Source: an uncultured Dehalococcoidia bacterium
GTDB taxonomy: Bacteria; Chloroflexota; Dehalococcoidia; Lucifugimonadales; GCA-2712585
Assembly: GCA_958295715.1 (NCBI GenBank)
Contig: OY282371.1
Coordinates: 1,907,697-1,971,696 of the forward strand
Direction: 5' to 3'
DNA length: 64,000 bases
Part shown: in pieces, positions 43,442 through 52,477 of the stretch
Position numbering within the stretch: position 1 is the first letter of the stretch
How the letters are laid out: each line of letters opens with the position of its first letter
Made by a program: the position numbers and the translations under genes
Notes under the pieces: model-generated
The model's input: the letters and a program-made list of their open reading frames with translations, nothing else
The model's database searches: none
What the model was told of the DNA's origin: nothing

Positions 43442-44650
43442 TCAGCGGGCGGCGGCGCGGAGGGCGGCGATGACGCCGGCCAGGGCCTCAACCCGGCGGA
43501 GGACGCTTTCCAGGGAGCCGGAGATGTCCAGGGCGGCCACCCGCAGCAGGAGTCCGGAGCCTCGCACGCGGTGCTCGGCGGCCTTCGCCTCGCCCTCGGC
43601 GTAGATGAGCAGGCCGCCGGGCAGGTCTAGGGCGGTGGCGTAGGCCAGAAGTTGGTACAGGTCGGCGTTGGGCGCGCCCTCGTGTCTTATCCGCTTGTAC
43701 TTCACGTCCCCCACAAACCGGCAAACGGCGCCGTCCCACCAGGAGAGGTCGGGTTGAAGGGACACGCGTCCCCCGGTGTCCAGGGTGAGGATGCGGTTAA
43801 GGTTCGCGTCGGAGCGCAGGGTGGCCGGGGACACGCCCAGGGCCTCGCGCAGGGCCTGGGTGACGAACTCCTGGAAGAGGGCGCTCATGTCCACCAGGAA
43901 TCCCGACGCCGGGACCCCGCCGCGGCCGCCTTGAAGGGCCCCGTGGCGCAGGATGAGCCGGGCCAGGGTGACCACGCCCCGGCACCGCTCGTTGAGGCGG
44001 TCGAAGGCCACCTCCGGCACGGCCTTGGGAGCGAACTCCACGACGGAGACGTTGTCGAGGACGGCGGCGGTCCAGCCCAGGCCGGCGCGGGCCTTGGGGG
44101 AGCGCAGGCGCATCCCGCGGAGCCGGAGGGCCGCGGCCTTCACCAACCGGTTGGGCAGAATATCCTCGGTGAACTCGTCGTAGCGCGACTCGACGGGTAT
44201 CAAGGCTCCGAACCGGCGGCGCAGCTGCTCGTCGAACATGACGCGTCCCCGCACCGTCTGGAGGGCCTCTTCACGGGTCCGGTAGCCGTGGAGGAGTCCC
44301 TGGGCGAAGGCCTTGCGGGCCTGGGCGGCGAGGAGCAGGGCCAGAACGTCGGGGAGGGCGGAATCTTCAGGGAAGTCGAAGTCTCTCTCCTGGAACTTGA
44401 CCCGCCCTATGGCGTAGCAGGCCAGGGAGAGGAGTTGGGGGATGCCTATCTTGGGGTTGAGCAGCACCGGCAGGCCGTCGACCTCCACGGCGCCGGCGGT
44501 GGAGCCGGGGGTCAGGTGGTAGGCGTCTCGAGTCCCCGCGGCGGGCTCGATGGCCAAGGTCGGCAGGGCATCGCGGAGGGCGTCCCGCTGGGATACCGAA
44601 AGGACGTAGGGCCCGCTCCTCTGATGCTCCCTTAGGGTTATCTCACCCAT
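43442..44650 (-). CDS. mcrC: McrC-family restriction system subunit
   Basis: This 402-residue protein is the nuclease subunit of a two-gene modification-dependent restriction system. The C-terminal half holds the PD-(D/E)XK site: LQPDLSWWDG then FVGDVKYKRI, about residues 300-325. The central ILPNRLVKAAALRLRGM and FLVDMSALFQEFV segments are typical of McrC. The ATG overlaps the mcrB stop by 8 bases. McrC is activated by the McrB ring and cuts DNA carrying modified cytosines; the modification recognised here cannot be read from sequence. Confidence 0.93.
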   Translation of the reverse strand: MGEITLREHQRSGPYVLSVSQRDALRDALPTLAIEPAAGTRDAYHLTPGSTAGAVEVDGLPVLLNPKIGIPQLLSLACYAIGRVKFQERDFDFPEDSALPDVLALLLAAQARKAFAQGLLHGYRTREEALQTVRGRVMFDEQLRRRFGALIPVESRYDEFTEDILPNRLVKAAALRLRGMRLRSPKARAGLGWTAAVLDNVSVVEFAPKAVPEVAFDRLNERCRGVVTLARLILRHGALQGGRGGVPASGFLVDMSALFQEFVTQALREALGVSPATLRSDANLNRILTLDTGGRVSLQPDLSWWDGAVCRFVGDVKYKRIRHEGAPNADLYQLLAYATALDLPGGLLIYAEGEAKAAEHRVRGSGLLLRVAALDISGSLESVLRRVEALAGVIAALRAAAR

Positions 44651-46226
44651 CGTTGGCGGCGGCGTCTTCTGCCCGGAGTTCCCGGCGCAAGGCGTCGAAG
44701 TCGAACTGCCCTATGCGGTCCTGGTCGCCAAAGAGCCGCTCCTCCAGGTAGGGGAGGACGCCGTGCCGCCAGACGCGCTTGGCGTGGGCCGCGGTGAGGC
44801 CATCCTTCAGGAAGTGGCTGGGGCCTATAGCGGCGTGCCGGTCGTCCCGCAGCTTCTCGTTGGCCCTGTCCAACAAGTCGGCCATCCAAAGCATGTCGGG
44901 GGCCTTGGCCCTGAGCCACCGGCGGAGGAGTCCGCTGACGGGCGGCTCGTCCGGGTGAAACTCCACGAAGTAGAAGCGTCGCCGGAGGGCCAGGTCCACC
45001 AGGGCGATGGAGCGGTCGGCGGTGTTCATGGTGCCGATTATGTAGAGGTTTTTGGGCAGGGAGAAGGGGCGGTTGGAGTACTGGAGGAACAGGCTGTCCT
45101 CCCGGTACTCCAGGAGGAAGTACAGCTCGCCGAAGACCTTGGCCAGGTTGCCCCGGTTGATTTCGTCAATAATAAGGAAGTGGTTGGAGTCGGGGTTCCG
45201 CCGCGCCTGCTCAGCGGCCCGGAGGAGGGGGCCGTCGGTGAGCCTGAAGCCGGGCTGCCCCTTCCCCAAGTCCGCCGGTCGGAAGCCTTGTACGAAGTCC
45301 TCGTAGGCGTAGGAGGGGTGGAACTGGGCCAGGGTGACGCCGCCCTCGGAGCCGGCCAGGCAGCGGGCGAGCTTCTGCGCCACATAGGTCTTGCCGGAGC
45401 CCGGCGGCCCCTGGAAAATGACCTGCCGCTTCTCATCCAAGAGGGCGCGGATGTTGTCTAGAAACTCGAAGGTGAGGAAGAGTTCGTTGGCGAGGCCGCG
45501 GAGGTCCGACGCTGGGGTTGGGGCGGGTGGAGGGGGCGCGGCGGATGCGGCGGGCGCGGACGTGGGGGCGCGGTTATGCGCGATTACCCAGGTCAGCGAT
45601 TGAGCGTCGAGGCGGTGGCGCAGGGACGCCCCGCGGCGGGACGCCTCCACCATGAACCTATCGAGGAAGCCGAGGGCGTGCTCGTACAGGTCCGCCTCGT
45701 CAGGGTTGTGCTTCGGGAGGTCGTACTTGGCGCGCCGGTAGGCCTCTTTGAAGAAGTTGACCTTGAAGGGCGGGTGCTTCTCCACGTCTATCCCCATCAG
45801 CAGGACCGACGCGATGTTCGCGCGGCTTCCGAGACCGCCCTTCACCGAAGGGGGGAACAGGTCGATAAAGGCGCGGATGCGCCCGGCCACCGGGAGGTCT
45901 TCCTTCGTCCAAATCGCCCGCAGGGCCCGCAGCGCGTGGGCCGACTGGTCTTTAATCCACTGGCGGAGTTGGGCTAGCTGCACGTGGAATATCAGGTTCC
46001 CCGCGAGGCCGCCGCTGACCAGGGACGCCCAGTCGCCGGAGCCGGCAAGGACCGCTTCCCTGGCCGCCGCCAGCTTGCGGGCTATCTCAACCTTGTAATT
46101 CGTCTCCTCAGCGTCCAGCTTGCCGGTGGCGATGTAGTTCCGGGCCAGGTCTACAAAGCCGTCCCAGGGGTTGGCGCCTGTGGAATCCCCCATGAAATCC
46201 CCTGTGGAGTCCCCCGTGAAATCCAT
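44643..46226 (-). CDS. mcrB: McrB-family AAA+ GTPase
   Basis: This 527-residue protein is the motor subunit. Residues 1-215 form a divergent N-terminal domain presumably for target recognition, followed by a Pro/Ala linker (TSAPAASAAPPPPAPTP). The AAA+ core shows Walker A GPPGSGKT at 273-280, the McrB-specific FHPSYAYEDFVQGF, Walker B LIIDEINRGNLAKVFGEL, the GTPase signature MNTADRS and GPSHF near the end. The N-terminal domain does not resemble the DUF3578 5mC-binding domain of E. coli McrB. The first residues hold a small repeat (TGDSTGD-FMGDSTG). ATG with AGGAGG 8 bases upstream. Confidence 0.95.
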   Translation of the reverse strand: MDFTGDSTGDFMGDSTGANPWDGFVDLARNYIATGKLDAEETNYKVEIARKLAAAREAVLAGSGDWASLVSGGLAGNLIFHVQLAQLRQWIKDQSAHALRALRAIWTKEDLPVAGRIRAFIDLFPPSVKGGLGSRANIASVLLMGIDVEKHPPFKVNFFKEAYRRAKYDLPKHNPDEADLYEHALGFLDRFMVEASRRGASLRHRLDAQSLTWVIAHNRAPTSAPAASAAPPPPAPTPASDLRGLANELFLTFEFLDNIRALLDEKRQVIFQGPPGSGKTYVAQKLARCLAGSEGGVTLAQFHPSYAYEDFVQGFRPADLGKGQPGFRLTDGPLLRAAEQARRNPDSNHFLIIDEINRGNLAKVFGELYFLLEYREDSLFLQYSNRPFSLPKNLYIIGTMNTADRSIALVDLALRRRFYFVEFHPDEPPVSGLLRRWLRAKAPDMLWMADLLDRANEKLRDDRHAAIGPSHFLKDGLTAAHAKRVWRHGVLPYLEERLFGDQDRIGQFDFDALRRELRAEDAAANDG

Positions 46227-46298
46227 GAGATCAGCCTCCTGCCGTTGTGCCGGGGTTGCAGTATAGGAGGTTTGCGATGAGGCGTACAGGCCGGAAGG

Positions 46299-47450
46299 CT
46301 AACCCTCGTCGTCGGGGTCTTGGAGGGCGGCCAGGACTTCCGGGGCTACGTAGAGCCGGGCCCCGGTGGCGTTGAGGACACGCACCAGGGAGGCCTCGAC
46401 TAGACGGTCGAGGACCCTTCTGGCTCCCGCGATGGACATGCCCAGTTTCTCCGAGGCGCCTCGCACGGTCATAATGGGGTTGGCAAAGAATTCGTCCATC
46501 AGGAGAAGCGCGCTTGACGAGACGCGCCGGGCCTGTAGCCTATCCCTGTAGTCGCCTTGCATTTCACGGAGCCGCCTAATCCGGGCCAAGACGTCCTGGG
46601 ACTCCTGAAGGACGCCGGTAAGAAAGTAGTCGAGCCAGCGTTCCCAATCTCCCGTGGCGCTAACGTTGAACAGTTCGTCGTAGTACCGTTGACGGTCTCG
46701 CTCGAAGTAGGCGCTCAGGTAGAGGAGGGGGAAGGGCAGGACTTTGGCTGATATTAGGTACAGAATAATAAGCAGTCTGCCAATCCTTCCGTTGCCGTCC
46801 TCATAAGGGTGAATGGCCTCAATCTGGTAGTGCATAAGGGCGCACTTGACCAGGGGCGGCATCTCTAGGCGTTGGTTGGCGAAACTCTCCCAGTCATAGA
46901 AGAGTTCCCGCAGGCGCTCAGGCGGGGGCGGTATGAACCGCGCGTTTTTGATTGAGGAACCCGGAGAACCTATCCAAACCTGGGTGGAGCGAAACTCGCC
47001 GGGACGCTTTTCGCGGCCTCTTACGCCTGCGAGCAGGCATTCGTGGACCTGGTTGACCAGCCTTAGGGAGATGGGCAGTTCCTTTAGAAGCGCTATTCCC
47101 AGTTGGAGGGCTTCAACGTAGTTGATGACTTCTCGGATGTCTTCAGTAGCCGGTGGTTTACGCGCTGCTTGGTGGGAAAAGACGTCGGATAGGGAAGCTA
47201 TAGTCCCTTCAATGCGGGTAGACAGCACGGCCTCCCGGTGGATGAGGGGGTTGGCAATGAGCAGAGGGTTGGGAACGGTCTCCCCCACGCCACTCAGAGT
47301 GGCTGACGCTCTTGACGCCCGGTCGAGGAGCCATACAAGTCGAGAGCTTATCTCCAACTCCCGCGGGAGGGGATGGGGAACGAAGGCCTGCTGGTTCTCG
47401 ATGGTGGGAACCAGGCTCCCGTGGGGGTTGCTGCCCAGGCGCTGCCGCAT
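46299..47450 (-). CDS. Fic-family protein with C-terminal winged helix
   Basis: This 383-residue protein has a Fic/DOC N-terminal region and the full active motif HPYEDGNGRIGR at 214-225, so AMP transfer (or de-AMPylation) is expected. STRIEGT at 77-83 matches the inhibitory (S/T)xxxE(G/N) motif and places it in the class with an N-terminal inhibitory helix. Residues ~315-380 (PIMTVRGASEKLGMSIAGAR then VLDRLVEASLVRVL) form a winged helix, hence possible DNA binding. The ATG has GGAG 6 bases upstream and lies at the end of a tandem promoter array. mcrB follows after 72 bases, so fic-mcrB-mcrC is probably one operon. Confidence 0.93.
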   Translation of the reverse strand: MRQRLGSNPHGSLVPTIENQQAFVPHPLPRELEISSRLVWLLDRASRASATLSGVGETVPNPLLIANPLIHREAVLSTRIEGTIASLSDVFSHQAARKPPATEDIREVINYVEALQLGIALLKELPISLRLVNQVHECLLAGVRGREKRPGEFRSTQVWIGSPGSSIKNARFIPPPPERLRELFYDWESFANQRLEMPPLVKCALMHYQIEAIHPYEDGNGRIGRLLIILYLISAKVLPFPLLYLSAYFERDRQRYYDELFNVSATGDWERWLDYFLTGVLQESQDVLARIRRLREMQGDYRDRLQARRVSSSALLLMDEFFANPIMTVRGASEKLGMSIAGARRVLDRLVEASLVRVLNATGARLYVAPEVLAALQDPDDEG

Positions 47451-47965
47451 TTGAAACTCCGGTATTAAGTTGGCGGGAACTTGATACTTTTAGGGCATAT
47501 AGTATCAGGTTGCAGGCCAACTTGTAAGAAAGTATCAAGCGCCGGGCGCGGGGAGCAGCCGCGGCCCGGCGGCCCAAGCGTTGCCGCATTTGAAACTCCA
47601 CTGTCAAGTTAGCGGGAACTTGATACTTTTGGGGCATATAGTATCAGGTTGCAGGCCGACTTGTAAGAAAGTATCAAGGGCCGGGCGTGGGGAGCAGCCG
47701 CGGCCGGGCAGCCCAAGCGTTGCCGCATTTGAAACTCCAGCGTCAAGCTGCCGGCAGTTGATACTTTTAGGGCATATAGTATCAGGTTGCGGGCCGACTT
47801 GTAAGAAAGTATCAAGGGCCGGGCGCCGGGAGCAGCCGCGGCCGGGCAGCCCAAGCGTTGCCGCATTTGAAACTCCAATGTCAAGTTGGCCGGCAGTTGA
47901 TACTTTTAGGGCATATAGTATCAGGTTGCAGGCCGACTTGTAAGAAAGTATCAAGGGCCGGGCGC
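47450..47965. repeat. Tandem array of four promoter/operator units upstream of fic
   Basis: Units start at about 47450, 47590, 47728 and 47866 (140, 138 and 138 bases apart). Each includes the fic start region (GCCGCATTTGAAACTCC on the plus strand), arms TTGATACTTT and AAAGTATCAA 38 bases apart, an internal AGTATC, a sigma-70-like promoter, and a GC-rich block. Substitutions between units avoid the promoter and the GATACT/AGTATC half-sites. Confidence 0.95.
47499..47527 (-). promoter_or_regulatory. fic promoter, repeated four times
   Basis: On the minus strand TTACAA (47522-47527), 17 bases, TACTAT (47499-47504). The same arrangement with the same 17-base spacing recurs at 47638-47666, 47776-47804 and 47915-47943. 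All point toward fic-mcrBC. Each is flanked by the inverted TTGATACTTT/AAAGTATCAA arms, and the -10 overlaps a GATACT half-site, so a repressor could block it. Confidence 0.65.
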
Positions 47966-48155
47966 GGGGGCCGCCGCCCTCCGGCAGCCCTTTGCGGGTG
48001 AAGCCGGCCCAAGTTCCGCGTGTTGGGGGGCGGCCGCCCTCCGGCAGCCCTTTGCGGATGAAGCCGACCCAAGTCTCACGGGTACAGGGGGGTACGGGGG
48101 GCAGAAGGCAATCGGGCGGGTAGTCCGGGCCGGGGAGATGCCCCTCGCCGGCGGT
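47966..48155. repeat. 60-bp duplication and spacer downstream of the lipoprotein gene
   Basis: CCCTCCGGCAGCCCTTTGCGG followed by TGAAGCCG-CCCAAGT occurs at 47977 and 48037, 60 bases apart. The remaining bases up to the lipoprotein stop show a short GGGTACAGGGGGGTACGGGG direct repeat and no gene. Confidence 0.8.
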
Positions 48156-51089
48156 TTACTGCTCGGGCAGGAAGGCGGAGTCCCGGCGGATGATCCAGGG
48201 GATGTCTATTTGCACGCCGTACTCGCCCCGGGTGACCTCCACCGTGTAGCCGGAGCAGTAGGCGTCGGGGACGTCGAATTGCCAGTCCATCTTGTACTCC
48301 CGCATTTCGTAGGTCTCCTCATCCAGAACCATCTCAACGTCCAGGGCCTCGCCGTCGGACCAGTTGACCATGATGAAGGCGGCGTCCACGGCGACCTTCA
48401 GGGTGATGGTCCCGTCGCCGTTTCTTGAAACGATGAAGTCGTCCGGTTCCCCGAAGAAAAGGATGCTGGCCAGCATAATGTGCGGGCTGTTTAATCTGGA
48501 GCGCCAGATGATGTTTTGAAGACGGGCGTTGTCGGCGACTTTCAGCCAAGAACGGTCGGGCGACTGCACCCAGTACTCCGGGTCAAGGCTGGCGTCCGGC
48601 GACGATATCCCGTAGATATCTCTTATATCGTCTTGGAAGTGAATCAGACTTGAGCCGTAGGACGTGAAGCCGCTTATCGCGGCGTTGGACGGTCCAAACG
48701 TTTCGCCGCAGCCCTCCCCACTCCACGACCCCGACATAACGAACCGGAAGGAGTCGGCCTCTTGCAGGACGGCGAAGGCCCGCTCCGCCACGTGGTAGCC
48801 GTCGAGCTCCTCGGGAGGCGGCGGGTTCACCAGGTCGTCGTTGAAGACTATCAGGGCTTCGACCTCGTCCATAGTCATGCGCGGCTTGACGAGGGGGTGG
48901 GAGTGCAGGCGAATGAGGTCCTCGTCCATATGACTCAACCTCGGCACGTCCAGCGAGTTGTGAACGTTCATAACGCTGGAGGGGTGCAGCCGGTGCTGCA
49001 TTGGGACCAGGACGTGCAGGGCCTCGTGAATTATGGTGCGCTTTATTATGTCGTCCAGCAGGCCCAACTCCCTCCACTGCTGATTAGTGTTGGCCCACAC
49101 GCTGAACATGGCGCCCTTCACCTCGCCGTTGAAGCTGCGGGTTATCCGCGCGCATCCGAGGGTGTCTCCGCAGAGGCCGCTAAACCCTATGCTGGCGGCC
49201 TGGGAGGCGGGAACCCCAACGTAGGCCTTCAGGTTCGCCTCGTCCTCATCGTCGACGTACCGGAACCGCAGGTTCAGGAGGGGGGACAACTCGTTGAAGG
49301 AATCTTTCAGCCACCGGATGTAGACAGGGTCGCCGGTGGCCCAGACCACGACGGGCTCATCTTGGGACCACTTGCGGATGGTCTCACTTCCCCAGCTGGC
49401 GCATCCTCCCACGTGGTCTCCTTCGGACCGCACGACGCTGAGCCCCGGCCTGTCGGTGAAGCACTCCCACACCTCCGGGGTGACGCCTACGATGCGCGGG
49501 GGCACGTGGAAGTCCAACATAGTCGGTTCGACGCCGCCGAAGTTGAACTCAAAGGTCACGTCGCCCTGGGGCGCGGTGACGGTTAGGGTCTTGAATTCGG
49601 ACTGGAACCCGTCGGGCATGTCGAAGGTGGCCTCGGCGAGGCATCCGCTCACCAGACGGCCGTCCTGCCAGCAGGTGACTTCCACCAACTCGGCGTCCAA
49701 GAATAACGCCTCGCTGTCGTTGCTGAGGGCCAGGCTTATTTCAACGTCGGCCGTGCCGTCGGAACGGTAGCCCACCAGAGAGGCGTCGGCTTCGGACGAA
49801 ATGCTCAGGGGGGGACGCTTCGGCACGTTGACGGTGAGGGTGTCGATGTTCTGGTTGCCCCAGCGAAAGCCGTGCTCCATGGCCCCCGCGAAGATGGAGA
49901 CGTCGTTCTCACCCGACGTCAGGGACACGGTGACTGAGGCGTCGGCGACGCCGCCCGGGGGGATGGATTCCAAGGCCACGCTCTGCGAACACCCCTCCGC
50001 GGACCCGGGCGGGCAGGCCACCCCCGTTTCCAGGGGGCCGGTGGGGGCGAGGCCCTGGTTGGTCACCGTCAAGTCGAATATCATCTTGCTAGAGCCGGCG
50101 GGCTCAAAGCAAAGCTGTGTCACGGCGTTGGCGACCACCATCAGCTGCACGTAGTCCACCTCCACGGGAAGGGAGGCGTCGTTCTGGTCCGTTAAGACCT
50201 CGATGGTCTCCGTCTCGACGGCTATGGTGAAATCGTAGGAGCCCGTGGGGATTTCGACGGGAAGGGTCACGGTGGCGCTTTCCTCCGGCTCCAACCCCTC
50301 TATCGCCCCTATCCACTGGGACTCGCCGGGCGGAGCCCCGCCATCCTTGGGCGTCCACTGGGCGGAGAAGTCAACGCGGCCGGCGGCCATGTCGCCCTGG
50401 TTGGTGACCCTGGCCCGCAGGGCGATGAAGCCGTCGCCCGTGACGCTGTGTCCCAAAGGCTCCACAACGAGATCGGCCACGCTTACGACCATGTCTCTGG
50501 AGGCCGTGTAGTCCCCGACGTTGAGGGCGATCGTATGCTCCCCCGGGATGAGCCAACGCTTGAATAGGAAGAATATCTCCCCGCCGCCGGGCAGTTCTTC
50601 AAGCAGGTGGGCCACCTCCGGCTTCCCGCTATCCAACGTCACTTTGACAGCCTGGCCGACGGGACCCGGGGCCTCGCCCTCGTTTCTCACCATGGCGGAA
50701 AAGGCGGTCTCCACCAGCCCGTGCCTGGCCCTTCTGAAGTCCATGTCGAGGATTTCCAGGTGATACCGGGCGGGTTCGAGGACTTCAGTGGGGGTGGGCT
50801 GGGCCGTTGCGGTCGGCGACGCCGTGGCCGTGGGAGCCGCGGTCGGCTCCGACGTCATGGCGGGCGTGGGTGTCATAGCAGGCGCCGGCGGCGCGGTGGG
50901 CGCCTCGGTGGCCGTGGGAGCAGCGGCGGGCGTTGGTATCACAGTCGGCGTGGGCGTCCCGGTAGGCGCCGGCGGCGCAGTGGTGGGAGACGCGCCAGCG
51001 CATCCCGCCAGAAACGCCCAGGCAAGCGACAGCAATAACAGCGCAAGAAACCGCTCTCGAGTAATCAATAACGTTATCCTACGCAACAA
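48156..51089 (-). CDS. Large lipoprotein with CARDB-like domains and a putative HEXXH metalloprotease domain
   Basis: This 977-residue protein has a lipoprotein signal with lipobox FLAGC near residue 30, then a long Thr/Pro/Ala stalk of PTPT-type repeats to about residue 100. Several adhesion-type beta domains follow (AMVRNEGEAPGPVG, ARVTNQGDMAAGRVDF, LTVTNQGLAPTGPL) that resemble CARDB repeats. From about residue 560 a different domain starts; IIHEALHVLVPMQHRLHPSS near 685-704 gives an HEXXH zinc-binding motif as in extracytoplasmic zincins of the DUF2927 type. A C-terminal beta domain ends in FLPEQ. Start is TTG at 51087-51089 with AAGG upstream. Peptidase activity is inferred. Confidence 0.8.
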   Translation of the reverse strand: MLRRITLLITRERFLALLLLSLAWAFLAGCAGASPTTAPPAPTGTPTPTVIPTPAAAPTATEAPTAPPAPAMTPTPAMTSEPTAAPTATASPTATAQPTPTEVLEPARYHLEILDMDFRRARHGLVETAFSAMVRNEGEAPGPVGQAVKVTLDSGKPEVAHLLEELPGGGEIFFLFKRWLIPGEHTIALNVGDYTASRDMVVSVADLVVEPLGHSVTGDGFIALRARVTNQGDMAAGRVDFSAQWTPKDGGAPPGESQWIGAIEGLEPEESATVTLPVEIPTGSYDFTIAVETETIEVLTDQNDASLPVEVDYVQLMVVANAVTQLCFEPAGSSKMIFDLTVTNQGLAPTGPLETGVACPPGSAEGCSQSVALESIPPGGVADASVTVSLTSGENDVSIFAGAMEHGFRWGNQNIDTLTVNVPKRPPLSISSEADASLVGYRSDGTADVEISLALSNDSEALFLDAELVEVTCWQDGRLVSGCLAEATFDMPDGFQSEFKTLTVTAPQGDVTFEFNFGGVEPTMLDFHVPPRIVGVTPEVWECFTDRPGLSVVRSEGDHVGGCASWGSETIRKWSQDEPVVVWATGDPVYIRWLKDSFNELSPLLNLRFRYVDDEDEANLKAYVGVPASQAASIGFSGLCGDTLGCARITRSFNGEVKGAMFSVWANTNQQWRELGLLDDIIKRTIIHEALHVLVPMQHRLHPSSVMNVHNSLDVPRLSHMDEDLIRLHSHPLVKPRMTMDEVEALIVFNDDLVNPPPPEELDGYHVAERAFAVLQEADSFRFVMSGSWSGEGCGETFGPSNAAISGFTSYGSSLIHFQDDIRDIYGISSPDASLDPEYWVQSPDRSWLKVADNARLQNIIWRSRLNSPHIMLASILFFGEPDDFIVSRNGDGTITLKVAVDAAFIMVNWSDGEALDVEMVLDEETYEMREYKMDWQFDVPDAYCSGYTVEVTRGEYGVQIDIPWIIRRDSAFLPEQ

Positions 51090-51840
51090 TTACCTTACGC
51101 AATTATTATACACCCTCATCTTCCCACTGACAACGAATTTCACCCAAGGCTAGGGCTTAAGAGTCCGGCTCCGCAATCTGAACCAGACCTGGACGGGGGG
51201 AACCTGTTCCCGGCGGCTTTCGCCGTCTCCCATCCGTCATTCCCGGCTCCCTCTTTCCGTCATTCCCGCGCAGGCGGGAAGGGCACGCGTGCCCACTTTG
51301 TTTTGCGGAGCGTTGGTTCTGCGCCTGGGCAACGGCGCCACGCTCCCCTCTCCCGCCACTTCAATGAAAACGGGAATCCGGAAATTTCGTATCCCTGTCA
51401 TAGAGTCCGACCTCTACGAATGGATGCGGGCGCGCCTACGCGGAAATGGCGGGGGGGGGGGGGGGGGGGGGCAGGTTTTCATTGGGCCTTTCACTCTGGG
51501 GCAGAAGCAGTTGTCGTTGTGTCTTTCAGGTTGCGCTGTCGGTCGCCGCCGCCGAGGGCGGGTCTAACTATTATACGCTCCGGCGCGCCAAAAAGCCCTA
51601 TTTTCGGATGGGCTGAACTGACCGGGTTTCCACGAAGGACGCCTCTTTGGAGCCGGTTTGGGGATGACGGGTTCTTGGATTCCTGCTTCAACGCTTAACA
51701 TTTTGCCCCAGGGTGAGGCCACGAACGTTAACGGCATGTTAACGGATGGTTAATGCTGAATTAAGGAAGCGGGGCCTTGGCGCGCGCGCTCCTTTCTACC
51801 GCCCTCGCGCGTCCCAATCCGTTATTTCCGGCTCCCTCTT
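51090..51840. other. Gene-free region with a 21-base G run
   Basis: After the lipoprotein start the region holds a composite hairpin element near 51270 and then a homopolymer of 21 Gs at 51451-51471 preceded by a degenerate hairpin arm. The following 370 bases show no convincing reading frame; 51725-51760 has the repeated word GTTAAC/GTTAA (AACGTTAACGGCATGTTAAC) of unknown meaning. Confidence 0.7.
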
Positions 51841-52465
51841 TCCGTCATTCCCGCGCAGGCGGGAAGGGCGCGTGCGCCCACTTTGTCTTGAAGAGCGTTG
51901 GTTCTGCGTTGGCGGCTTCGGCTTCCCGCCCGCCGGTTCCGTCATTCCCGCGAAGGCGGGAATCCATCCCCTCTTGACCTTGCGCCGGGACAACCGCTCC
52001 ACGGCGCGCGCTCCCGTTTTAGCTTTGAAGAGCGTTGGTCCTGGGTTGTGGGCTTCCTGGATTCCCGTTTTCACGGGAATGACGGATTGGGGGCAGGCTG
52101 CGCCGTGTCGCGGCTCCCCAGGCGCATCGGGGCCGGGGATGGATTCCCGCCTGCGCGGGAATGACGAGGGGGAGGCGGGCGGGGAGGACGGAGGGGCGCG
52201 CGCCGTGTCGCGGCTCCCCAAGCGCATCGGGGCCGGGGATGGATTCCCGCCTGCGCGGGAATGACGAGGGGGAGGCGGGCGGGGAGGACGGAAAGGGGCG
52301 CGCCGTGTCGCGGTTCCCCAGGCGCATCGGGGCCGGGGATGGATTCCCGCCTGCGCGGGAATGACGGAAAGGGGCGAGAAGTCAAGCCTCCAACGCAGAA
52401 CCAACGCTCTTCAAAACTAAGTGGGCGCGCGCGCCCTTCCCGCCTTCGCGGGAATGACGGATTAG
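51840..52465. repeat. Hairpin cluster including a 100-bp tandem array (three units)
   Basis: Composite elements near 51850 and 52430 flank hairpins at 51945 and 52065. Between them a unit beginning CGCCGTGTCGCGG and ending in a CTGC-loop hairpin recurs at 52101, 52201 and 52301, exactly 100 bases apart. No coding content. Confidence 0.92.
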
Positions 52466-52477
52466 GAGCGGCGGGGG

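Noticed and set aside
47604-47954. 116-codon minus-strand frame with a duplicated segment
   Set aside because: It is read through the non-coding promoter array; the repetition mirrors the DNA units.
52101-52400. CRISPR array
   Set aside because: The whole 100-bp unit repeats with no unique spacers; it is a tandem duplication of a hairpin element. The same applies to the arrays at 17571, 25111 and 47450.
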